Origin: Candidatus Methanoplasma sp.
Lineage (GTDB): Archaea; Thermoplasmatota; Thermoplasmata; Methanomassiliicoccales; Methanomethylophilaceae
NCBI GenBank assembly: GCA_031256615.1
Contig: JAIRQG010000030.1
Span: 1 to 5,643, forward strand
Length of the DNA stretch: 5,643 bases
Reading direction: 5' to 3'
The stretch's first letter is position 1, and every line of letters starts with the position of its first letter. Made by a program: the position numbers and the translations under genes. This document shows positions 1 to 5,428 of this stretch, piece by piece. Below the pieces are notes generated by a model. The model was given only the letters and a program-made list of their open reading frames with translations, made no database searches and was not told the origin of the DNA.

Positions 1-657
1 CATCCACGGCGGCACCATGATGTCCGCGTTTCCGTGTATGATCCTTGTCGGAGCCCGTATGAGCTTCGCTCTCATACGGCTGTCAAACCCGTCCAAAGCG
101 GCCATCTGAGAAGCGAACTGCTCCAAGGTCGAAGTAACCAGTCCGGGGGTGTCGATGTCTTTTTCCTCCCTCGTCCTGAAAGCCTCCTCCGTCATGCAGT
201 ACGACTGGATGATCTTGTAAAGATACTCCAGGTCGCCTCCTGACCTGACGGAGTCCAGCATGGCGTTTATGGCATAGCTGGACCTGGCAGGCCGTCTCAT
301 ATACGTGGAGACAAGCGTAAGCGACGCGACCCTTTCAGGAAAGGTTAAAGCGACCTCCTGAGCGACATTCCCGCCCATGGACCACCCGAGCACATGCGCT
401 TTCTTAGCGCCGAGCCTGTCCAGCAGCGAAACGACATCGCCTGCCATATCCTTCATATCAAAGGGTTCATCCGGATATTCGGTCAGACCGGAACCCCTGT
501 TGTCAAACGTTATCACCATGTATCTGTCGGAAAGAAGCGAGATCATCCCGTTCCAAAAAGGGATGTCCCCTCCGAGGCCGGTTATCAGCACCACCGGTTC
601 CCCGGTCCCGCTGACTTCGTAGTTCATTTTGATCTTTCCGATGGTCTCTTTGGGCAT
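1..657 (-). CDS. Alpha/beta hydrolase, C-terminus cut by window edge
   Basis: Soluble alpha/beta-fold hydrolase acting on an unknown ester, lactone or related substrate. The visible 219 residues begin MPKETIGKIKMNYEVSGTG and run in order: an oxyanion-loop region ITGLGG (about 25-30), the strand-turn FDNRGSG (51-57) typical of the family, the nucleophile elbow GWSMGG (91-96) with Ser93, a variable cap region (about 115-195), and HGNADIMVPP (208-217), where Asp212 is the probable catalytic acid. The catalytic His should lie in the missing C-terminal 40 to 60 residues. Family members usually have 250 to 290 residues, so the fragment fits. The start at 657 is chosen for a GGGAGG ribosome site 8 nt upstream; the internal Met11 has no such support. 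It is divergent from the regulator and synthetase, so it may share their control. General sequence style resembles enol-lactonase/BioH/MenH-like hydrolases, but the substrate cannot be assigned. Confidence 0.9.
   Translation of the reverse strand, partial: MPKETIGKIKMNYEVSGTGEPVVLITGLGGDIPFWNGMISLLSDRYMVITFDNRGSGLTEYPDEPFDMKDMAGDVVSLLDRLGAKKAHVLGWSMGGNVAQEVALTFPERVASLTLVSTYMRRPARSSYAINAMLDSVRSGGDLEYLYKIIQSYCMTEEAFRTREEKDIDTPGLVTSTLEQFASQMAALDGFDSRMRAKLIRAPTRIIHGNADIMVPPWM
55..79. repeat. 9-bp perfect inverted repeat inside the hydrolase gene
   Basis: CCGTATGAG at 55-63 is perfectly complementary to CTCATACGG at 71-79 with a 7-nt loop. A 2-bp extension is possible if C54 is bulged. It lies within the coding sequence, around the codons for SRMRAKLIRA of the hydrolase. 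One such hairpin is not very unlikely by chance in a window this long, so function is doubtful. Confidence 0.4.
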
Positions 658-665
658 GTTTCCCG

Positions 666-671
666 CCTCCC
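666..671 (-). promoter_or_regulatory. Ribosome binding site of the hydrolase
   Basis: The minus strand reads GGGAGG here, 8 nt before the ATG at 657. It decides in favour of this start over the in-frame ATG ten codons later. Confidence 0.75.
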
Positions 672-684
672 TGATACAAGGATA

Positions 685-700
685 CTCATTTCGGATTGAG
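685..700. promoter_or_regulatory. Imperfect palindrome, candidate operator
   Basis: CTCATTTCGGATTGAG matches its own reverse complement at 12 of 16 positions, with perfect CTCA/TGAG ends. It sits between the hydrolase start and the TATA-like box at 761-770, where a bound regulator could affect hydrolase transcription. The HTH-cupin regulator encoded next door is the obvious candidate ligand. No second copy was found in the window, so this is only a suggestion. Confidence 0.25.
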
Positions 701-760
701 CAACCTCTACAAAAAGGTAATGCCGATTGAAAACGGTCAAGACCCACACGCGGTCAGCTT

Positions 761-770
761 CTATTTATAT
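761..770. promoter_or_regulatory. TATA-like box, readable in both directions
   Basis: CTATTTATAT on the plus strand reads ATATAAATAG on the minus strand, and both resemble the archaeal TATA consensus. On the minus strand it would give a start of transcription near 740 and a leader of about 80 nt for the hydrolase. On the plus strand it would start near 793, giving a leader of about 100 nt for the regulator. The minus use seems more likely because the regulator has a closer box of its own. Confidence 0.4.
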
Positions 771-842
771 CTCTGTAAAGTCTGTATTTTGATGCTCCTT
801 TCTGTAGGATGACGGAACTTTGCCGTTATTTTTGGCGAATTC

Positions 843-851
843 TTATTTATC
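843..851 (+). promoter_or_regulatory. TATA-like box of the regulator-synthetase unit
   Basis: TTATTTATC lies about 45 nt before the regulator's ATG. Transcription would begin about 25 nt downstream, near 870, leaving a leader of about 20 nt that still includes the ribosome site at 879-888. It shares the string ATTTATC with the box upstream of the flavoprotein gene. If correct, it rules out the in-frame ATG at 820, which would lie upstream of the transcript. Confidence 0.4.
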
Positions 852-878
852 GAGTTGTTCATACCCAACAAGACCAAC

Positions 879-888
879 GGAGAAGGAG
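879..888 (+). promoter_or_regulatory. Ribosome binding site of the regulator
   Basis: The stretch GGAGAAGGAG holds two GGAG cores, 9 nt and 3 nt before the ATG at 892. The first has normal spacing. This supports the start at 892 rather than the in-frame ATG at 820, which would add 24 residues with no match to the usual HTH N-terminus. Confidence 0.7.
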
Positions 889-891
889 CAG

Positions 892-1446
892 ATGGACGAA
901 GCAAACAAGCTGGGTTTCAGGGTTCGAACATACAGAGAAAGATTGGGGCTCACGCAGGAAGAACTTGCAGAAAGAACAGGAACGAGCACCGATCTCATCA
1001 AAAACATCGAAGAAGGGAACGCATATCCTGCTGTGGGAGTGCTGATAAAAATATCAAGAGCCCTCGGCCAGCGTCTTGGAACCTTTACGGACGACCTTTA
1101 TGTAAGAGATCCGTTGATAACCAGAGTTTCCGAGAGAACGAAAGAGATATCATCGGAAAGGGCGCCCGACTATCACTATTTCCCCCTGGGCAAAGGCAAA
1201 ACGGACAGGCATATGGAACCTCTGTACATGAAGATCGACCCCGAATGCGAAGAGATGATATCGTCTCACGAAGGAGAAGAATTCATAGTGGTCCTTTCCG
1301 GAAAGATCGAAGTGACATACGGCAAAGATAAGTATGTGCTGGAGCAGGGAGATTCCACGTACTATAACTCACTGGTGCCCCACAGGGTCTGCGCAGTGGG
1401 TGACCGCCCGGCGGAGATATTCGCCGTAGTATACGTTCCGTTCTGA
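892..1446 (+). CDS. HTH (XRE-type) regulator with C-terminal cupin sensor domain
   Basis: DNA-binding transcription factor of 184 residues. An XRE/Cro-type helix-turn-helix spans about residues 7-62: FRVRTYRERLGLTQEELAER, then TGTSTDLIKNIEEGNAYPAV, and a final helix ending RALGQRLGTF. A linker follows to about 105. A cupin-2 barrel fills about 110-184, with SSHEGEEF (His126, Glu129/Glu130) as motif 1 and VPH (His164) as motif 2. These residues could bind a metal or a small ligand. The classical HxH pair of motif 1 is incomplete, so ligand rather than catalytic use is likelier. The stop lies 9 bp before the acyl-CoA synthetase, and such HTH-cupin genes commonly sit beside AMP-binding ligase genes in bacteria and archaea. 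I infer that it controls the synthetase, itself and perhaps the divergent hydrolase, in response to an acid or acyl-CoA. The effector is unknown. Confidence 0.92.
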   Translation: MDEANKLGFRVRTYRERLGLTQEELAERTGTSTDLIKNIEEGNAYPAVGVLIKISRALGQRLGTFTDDLYVRDPLITRVSERTKEISSERAPDYHYFPLGKGKTDRHMEPLYMKIDPECEEMISSHEGEEFIVVLSGKIEVTYGKDKYVLEQGDSTYYNSLVPHRVCAVGDRPAEIFAVVYVPF

Positions 1447-1455
1447 GGCTGTATC

Positions 1456-3108
1456 ATGCCGAGACAAGACATTACGAGAGAAGCAACATTAGGGCAGCTG
1501 CTCGATGAGATCGTTGCAAAATATCCTGATAACGACGCCGTGGTTTACGTCGACAGGAATTACAGGCAGACCTGGAAAGAGTTCAAAGAGGCGGTCGACG
1601 ACATAGCGAAAGGGCTGATGGCGATGGGCGTCCAAAAGGGAGAGAAGGTCGCCTTGTGGGCAACGAACGTTCCCCATTGGGTTGCTTTGCAGTTCGCCAC
1701 GGCCAAAATAGGCGCGATACTTCTGACGATTAACACCAATTATCAGTCATCGGAGATCGATTATATCATCCGCCAGTCTGACACGGAGAACATTTTTCTT
1801 ATTGACGGATACAGAGACACCGACTACGTGAAAACCATCTACGATCTGATACCGGAACTGAAGACCCAGCCAAGAGATATGTTCAGGTCTGAAAAGTATC
1901 CGCATCTCAAGAGAGTGATGTTCCTCGGGTCAGAAAAACACCGCGGGATGTACTCAATGCCTGAAGTAATGGCTATGTCCTGTCAGGTGACAGAAGAGGA
2001 ATACGCAGAAAGGCAGAGGGAGCTGAGCCCTCATGACGTGGTGAACATGCAGTACACCTCGGGTACGACAGGTTTCCCGAAAGGGGTCATGTTGACCCAC
2101 CACAACATAGGGAACAACGGTTATTGGATCGGCGTGAATCAGAACTTTGGTCCGAACGACAGGGTCTGCCTGCCCGTACCGCTTTTCCATTGCTTCGGAT
2201 GCAGCCTGGGGGTCATGGCCTGCGTCAATCACGGATCGGCAATGGTGGTCTTGGAAAGCTATGATCCTCTGATAGTCATGATGTCGGTCGAAAAGGAAAA
2301 GTGCACGGCCCTCTACGGTGTCCCCACGATGTTCATAACGGTGATGGAACACAAGATGTTCAGCAAATTCGACTTCAGCACCCTGAGGACGGGGATAATG
2401 GCCGGTTCTCCGTGCCCCACCAAGACGATGGAGGAAGCGGTCGAAAAGATGAACATGAGGGAAGTGACGATAGTCTACGGCCTGACGGAATCTTCACCGG
2501 GCATGACCCAGACGATGTACAACGAGCCGAGCATAGAGAGAAAATGCTCCACTGTGGGAAAAGCTATGAACGGGGTCGAGGTGGAGATAATAGACCCGGA
2601 GACAGGGAAGATCTGTGAACCCGGCATGCCGGGGGAATTCTGCTGCCGCGGCTACATCGTCATGAAAGGGTATTACAAAATGCCGGAGGAAACGGCGAAG
2701 GCGATCGATGAAAAAGGGTGGCTGCATTCCGGAGACGTCGGAATAAAGGACGAGGAGGGATATTTCTCCGTCACCGGAAGGATCAAAGACATGATCATAA
2801 GAGGCGGAGAGAACATCTACCCGAAAGAACTGGAGGATTTCATCCATCATATCGAGGGCATCAAGGATGTGCAGGTCGTCGGCGTTCCGGATGAGAAGTA
2901 CGGAGAAGTGCCGGGCGCTTTCATAATATTGAAAGAAGGATGCGATCTGACCCCTTCCGACATCCAGGATTATTGCCGCGGGAAGATCGCCAGATATAAG
3001 ATCCCCAAGTATGTGGCTTTCGTCAAAGAGTACCCGCTGACCGCAAGCGGAAAGATCATGAAGTTCAAACTCAGGGAGATATCAGCCCAGATGTGGCCTA
3101 AAGCGTAA
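1456..3108 (+). CDS. AMP-forming acyl-CoA synthetase (ANL superfamily)
   Basis: Cytoplasmic ligase of 550 residues, full length for the family. It activates a carboxylic acid with ATP to an acyl-adenylate, then transfers the acyl group to CoA, releasing AMP and pyrophosphate. All core motifs are present: the phosphate loop YTSGTTGFPKG (200-210), YGLTES (341-346), GWLHSGD (421-427) with Asp427 for ribose, GRIKD (441-445) with the hinge after it, RGGENIYP (449-456), and the C-terminal TASGKIMKF with catalytic Lys533. The start ATG has GAGG 7 nt upstream, overlapping the regulator's stop, so the two are probably co-translated. The overall style resembles medium- or branched-chain fatty acyl-CoA synthetases of clostridia and syntrophic bacteria, which hints at transfer from bacteria. 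The chain length cannot be read from the sequence. No beta-oxidation gene is nearby, so activation for biosynthesis or salvage is more likely than degradation. No T-rich terminator follows. Confidence 0.95.
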   Translation: MPRQDITREATLGQLLDEIVAKYPDNDAVVYVDRNYRQTWKEFKEAVDDIAKGLMAMGVQKGEKVALWATNVPHWVALQFATAKIGAILLTINTNYQSSEIDYIIRQSDTENIFLIDGYRDTDYVKTIYDLIPELKTQPRDMFRSEKYPHLKRVMFLGSEKHRGMYSMPEVMAMSCQVTEEEYAERQRELSPHDVVNMQYTSGTTGFPKGVMLTHHNIGNNGYWIGVNQNFGPNDRVCLPVPLFHCFGCSLGVMACVNHGSAMVVLESYDPLIVMMSVEKEKCTALYGVPTMFITVMEHKMFSKFDFSTLRTGIMAGSPCPTKTMEEAVEKMNMREVTIVYGLTESSPGMTQTMYNEPSIERKCSTVGKAMNGVEVEIIDPETGKICEPGMPGEFCCRGYIVMKGYYKMPEETAKAIDEKGWLHSGDVGIKDEEGYFSVTGRIKDMIIRGGENIYPKELEDFIHHIEGIKDVQVVGVPDEKYGEVPGAFIILKEGCDLTPSDIQDYCRGKIARYKIPKYVAFVKEYPLTASGKIMKFKLREISAQMWPKA

Positions 3109-3116
3109 GCCCGATG

Positions 3117-3131
3117 CGAAAATACATTTAT
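3117..3131 (+). promoter_or_regulatory. BRE/TATA-like promoter of the flavoprotein-apgM unit
   Basis: CGAAAA (3117-3122) resembles an archaeal BRE and is followed directly by TACATTTAT (3123-3131), a TATA-like box. Transcription would start near 3150. That is downstream of the in-frame ATG at 3144 but upstream of the ATG at 3168. It suggests that the second unit can be transcribed separately from the synthetase, although read-through is not excluded. Confidence 0.5.
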
Positions 3132-3155
3132 CCGTAAGGCATTATGAAAACCACC

Positions 3156-3159
3156 GGAG
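3156..3159 (+). promoter_or_regulatory. Ribosome binding site that decides the flavoprotein start
   Basis: GGAG lies 8 nt before the ATG at 3168. The alternative ATG at 3144 has only a weak AAGG 4 nt upstream, so the shorter protein is preferred. Confidence 0.7.
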
Positions 3160-3167
3160 CGGTTCAG

Positions 3168-3746
3168 ATGAAGGTAGTAGCTTTTAATTGCAGCCCGAGA
3201 AAGAACGGCAACACATGCCACATGATCCAAGACGTGTTCAAGGTACTGAATGCCGCGGGAATTGAGACTGAAATGATACAGGTCGGAGGGAACGACATCC
3301 GCGGGTGCAGAGCATGCGGTTCCTGCGGGAAAACGAAAGATATGCGCTGCATAATAGACAACGACATCATCAATGATTGTGTTCAGAAGATGATCGAAGC
3401 GGACGGCATAATAATCGGATCCCCGACATACTTCGCGGACGTGAACGCCGAGGCCAAGGCCCTGATCGACCGTGCGGGATATGTTCTGAAAACGAACGGC
3501 GGACCCCTCAAGAGAAAGGTAGGCGCAGCGGTAGTGGCGGCCAGACGCATGGGGGGATTGCACGCATTCGACACGATAAACCACTTCTTCACCATAAGCG
3601 AGATGATAACGGTCGGCTCGTCCTATTGGAATGTAACCCTTGCAAGAGCTGAGGGAGACTACGAAAAAGACGAGGAAGGGGTCAGGATAATGAAGGTTCT
3701 CGGAGAGAACATGGCGTGGCTCCTGAAAAAGATCGAAGAGGAGTGA
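3168..3746 (+). CDS. Iron-sulfur flavoprotein (flavodoxin-like, Isf/NADPH-FMN-reductase family)
   Basis: Predicted cytoplasmic redox protein of 192 residues with a flavodoxin-like fold. The N-terminal strand MKVVAFNCSPRKNGNT ends in the SPRxxGNT loop that holds the FMN phosphate. A compact cysteine motif follows: Cys47-x2-Cys50-x2-Cys53-x7-Cys61, the arrangement that binds a [4Fe-4S] cluster in Isf of methanogens. The loop GSPTYFADV (about 84-92) should contact the isoalloxazine ring. Isf proteins form dimers and pass electrons between ferredoxin and acceptors such as oxygen or peroxide; the partner here is unknown. The start at 3168 begins directly at the first beta strand, as is usual in the family, and has a good ribosome site. 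The eight extra residues from ATG 3144 would be an unsupported extension. It is followed after 2 bp by apgM, suggesting a common transcript. Confidence 0.92.
   Translation: MKVVAFNCSPRKNGNTCHMIQDVFKVLNAAGIETEMIQVGGNDIRGCRACGSCGKTKDMRCIIDNDIINDCVQKMIEADGIIIGSPTYFADVNAEAKALIDRAGYVLKTNGGPLKRKVGAAVVAARRMGGLHAFDTINHFFTISEMITVGSSYWNVTLARAEGDYEKDEEGVRIMKVLGENMAWLLKKIEEE
3738..3743 (+). promoter_or_regulatory. Ribosome binding site for a TTG start of apgM
   Basis: GAGGAG lies inside the last codons of the flavoprotein gene, 5 nt before the TTG at 3749. It favours this TTG over the GTG at 3743, which overlaps the motif itself, and over the TTG at 3758, which is too far away. An ATG at 3716, in the same frame, would overlap the flavoprotein by 31 bases and add a non-homologous leader. 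Confidence 0.6.
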
Positions 3747-3748
3747 AT

Positions 3749-4987
3749 TTGTCCGTTTTGAAAAAGAAGATACTGATAGTAGTGATGGACGGCCTCGGGG
3801 ACAGAGGCTGCAAAGAACTGAACGGGCTGACCCCGCTGCAGGCAACAGACACTCCCAATCTTGATTGGTTCACCAAGAACGGTATGGCGGGAACGTGCGA
3901 TACGGTCGATATCGGCATCCGTCCGGGAAGCGACACATCCCATCTTTCCATACTCGGCTACGACCCATTGGAGGTCTACACCGGAAGAGGGCCGTTCGAG
4001 GCAGCGGGCATAGGTCTGATAGGAAAGCACGGCGATGTTGCCTTCAGATGTAACTTTTCCACCTGCGACGAGCATCTTAATATAACGGACCGCCGCGCGG
4101 GAAGGATAGACAAGCCTGACACCTCTGAGCTGGTCAGATCCCTCAGCGGGATGAAAATTGACGGCGTAGAGATCATCATCAAAGAGGGAACGGAACACAG
4201 GGCCGCGCTGATCCTCAGAGGCAACGGCCTGAGCGCCGACGTGACGGATGTGGATTCCCATGAAACGGGACCGCTCAACTGGTCAAAGGGCAGAACCAAA
4301 GAAGCGGAATTCACCGCAAATGTGATTAACAAATTCGTAAAAGAGACATACAGCAGGCTTAAGGACCACCCGGTCAATAAAAGAAGGGTCGCAGAGGGGC
4401 TTCTGCCTGCGAACATCATAGTGCCGAGAGGCGCGGGCTCATTTCCCAAGATACAGCCGTTCCCGGAAAAGTACAGCATCAAAGCGGCATGCGTCGCAGG
4501 CGTGGGCATGATAAAAGGAATATGCGGAGTTTGCGGGCTGGATGTGATCGACCTTCCGGCAGACTGCACGGGAGGATGCAGCTCGAACTTCATCACAAAA
4601 GCAAAGGTTGCGATGGAAACCCTGGAAAAATATGATTTTGTCCTTATGAACGTAAAAGCTCCGGACGTATGCGGGCATGACAGCGACCCGATGCTGAAGT
4701 GCAGCGTGGTGAGACGTCTTGATGAGATGGCAGGATATTTCAGGGAGAATTTCAGGGACGATATGGTTATAGTATTTACCGCCGACCACAGCACGCCGTG
4801 TTCGCTTGGAGACCACAGCGGAGACCCGGTCCCCATAACCGTCTACACACCGGGCAATGTGATGGATGACGCCGTCAAGTTCAGTGAGTCCGGGTGCTCG
4901 CACGGGCGCATCGGGCGCATCAGAGGGAAATACATAGTTCCGCTGTGCATGGACCTTGCCGACCGTGCGGAAAAGTTCGGCGCATGA
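3749..4987 (+). CDS. apgM: 2,3-bisphosphoglycerate-independent phosphoglycerate mutase, archaeal type
   Basis: Cytoplasmic enzyme of 412 residues that interconverts 3- and 2-phosphoglycerate in glycolysis and gluconeogenesis; archaeal homologues have 400 to 430 residues. It belongs to the alkaline-phosphatase superfamily and uses two metal ions. Visible sites are IVVMDGLGD with metal ligand Asp14, RPGSDTSHLSILGY with the phospho-accepting Ser61, APDVCGHD with Asp306 and His310, TADHSTP with Asp346 and His347, and DHSGDPVP with His356. All catalytic residues are present, so it should be active. The TTG start is chosen from the ribosome site and because the product then begins MSVLKKKILIVVMDG. 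An oddity is a cysteine cluster, Cys259-x2-Cys262-x10-Cys273-x3-Cys277, around the conserved TGG turn, where I would not expect cysteines. The gene lies 2 bp after the flavoprotein and abuts the opposing gene at its stop codon. Confidence 0.95.
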   Translation: MSVLKKKILIVVMDGLGDRGCKELNGLTPLQATDTPNLDWFTKNGMAGTCDTVDIGIRPGSDTSHLSILGYDPLEVYTGRGPFEAAGIGLIGKHGDVAFRCNFSTCDEHLNITDRRAGRIDKPDTSELVRSLSGMKIDGVEIIIKEGTEHRAALILRGNGLSADVTDVDSHETGPLNWSKGRTKEAEFTANVINKFVKETYSRLKDHPVNKRRVAEGLLPANIIVPRGAGSFPKIQPFPEKYSIKAACVAGVGMIKGICGVCGLDVIDLPADCTGGCSSNFITKAKVAMETLEKYDFVLMNVKAPDVCGHDSDPMLKCSVVRRLDEMAGYFRENFRDDMVIVFTADHSTPCSLGDHSGDPVPITVYTPGNVMDDAVKFSESGCSHGRIGRIRGKYIVPLCMDLADRAEKFGA

Positions 4988-5428
4988 TCAGTATAATTTG
5001 AGATCTGCTTTGATCGTTCCTCCGTAGGTCACGGTGAATTCCTTGACTGAGCTTGAGATAGGATCTCCTATTCCATCGCCGATCGATATGACATCTCCTT
5101 TGTAATCGACTTCCAAATGGTACGAATGCGGTCTCTGCAGCAGGGAATCGAGGATACTTTCAATATAATCCGCTGTTTCCCCCTCGCCCGTTATGATGTA
5201 GAAGGCGACCAGGTCCGGCATAGAGACCAGCCCCGAATCCTCCGTGTCGATAAGATCGCAGGTCCGCAGCCTTGCCGAGAAAATGCTGTCGGATATGGAT
5301 GATGCATCATTCGCGGCAGGCTCCTCACCGTCGAAAGCGAACGCGGCGGAGGCCGCCAATCCGATGACAAAAATGAATATCATCGCATCCACCATCGCGG
5401 TCAGTCCTTTTTTGTCTTTCAGACGCAC
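4988..5428 (-). CDS. Small secreted pilin-like protein with class III-type leader
   Basis: Product of 146 residues, not assigned to a named family. It begins MRLKDKKG, a short charged leader ending in Lys-Gly. Then comes a hydrophobic helix, LTAMVDAMIFIFVIGLAASA and on to about residue 31, followed by a polar 110-residue domain with probable beta strands near the end (YHLEVDYKG, EFTVTYGG, IKADLKLY). A leader peptidase of the archaeal prepilin type would cut after Gly8, leaving Leu at +1 and Asp at +6, near the position where pilins carry an acidic residue. I infer a pilin or pseudopilin-like subunit anchored in the membrane with its C-terminal domain outside. The start is a GTG at 5428, with GGAGG 7 nt upstream, inside the end of the preceding gene. 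A longer reading frame to 5572 would give an arginine-rich leader that is only the shadow of the upstream gene. Confidence 0.75.
   Translation of the reverse strand: MRLKDKKGLTAMVDAMIFIFVIGLAASAAFAFDGEEPAANDASSISDSIFSARLRTCDLIDTEDSGLVSMPDLVAFYIITGEGETADYIESILDSLLQRPHSYHLEVDYKGDVISIGDGIGDPISSSVKEFTVTYGGTIKADLKLY

Larger units (their letters stand above)
658..891. promoter_or_regulatory. Divergent intergenic control region
   Basis: This 234-bp stretch separates the minus-strand hydrolase from the plus-strand regulator. It is the only place for promoters of both. It holds the hydrolase ribosome site, an imperfect palindrome at 685-700, a direct repeat of CGGTCA (734-739 and 751-756), a bidirectionally readable TATA-like box at 761-770, a second plus-strand TATA-like box at 843-851, and the regulator's ribosome site. 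Short reading frames that begin near 809-855 lack ribosome sites and convincing protein character, so I see no extra gene here. Confidence 0.6.

Noticed and set aside
812..831. Short hairpin ACGG-loop-CCGT followed by TTATTTTT, terminator-like
   Set aside because: The stem has only 4 bp with a 7-nt loop, and no upstream plus-strand gene ends here that would need a terminator.
820..891. 24-residue N-terminal extension of the HTH-cupin regulator
   Set aside because: It has no ribosome site, includes a TATA-like box in its own coding sequence, and the HTH domain starts normally just after the ATG at 892.
2620..2633. Perfect 14-bp palindrome CCCGGCATGCCGGG in the synthetase gene
   Set aside because: It encodes EPGMPGE, the conserved glycine-proline turn of acyl-CoA synthetases, so the palindrome is most simply explained by coding constraint.
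2970..3845. Long open frame on the minus strand (291 codons)
   Set aside because: It lies opposite the synthetase end, the flavoprotein and the apgM start, all of which have clear family motifs. Its translation shows no recognisable domain and crosses a promoter-bearing gap, so it is a shadow.
3976..4836. Long open frame on the minus strand (286 codons) opposite apgM
   Set aside because: apgM on the plus strand carries every catalytic motif. The minus-strand product is Ser- and Pro-rich, of the kind produced by reading the complement of a coding gene.
4904..4921. Tandem 9-bp repeat GGGCGCATC encoding GRIGRI in apgM
   Set aside because: The protein segment has the usual length for this part of archaeal ApgM (ending GRIRGK), so it is not an inserted duplication, and two units do not make a meaningful repeat.
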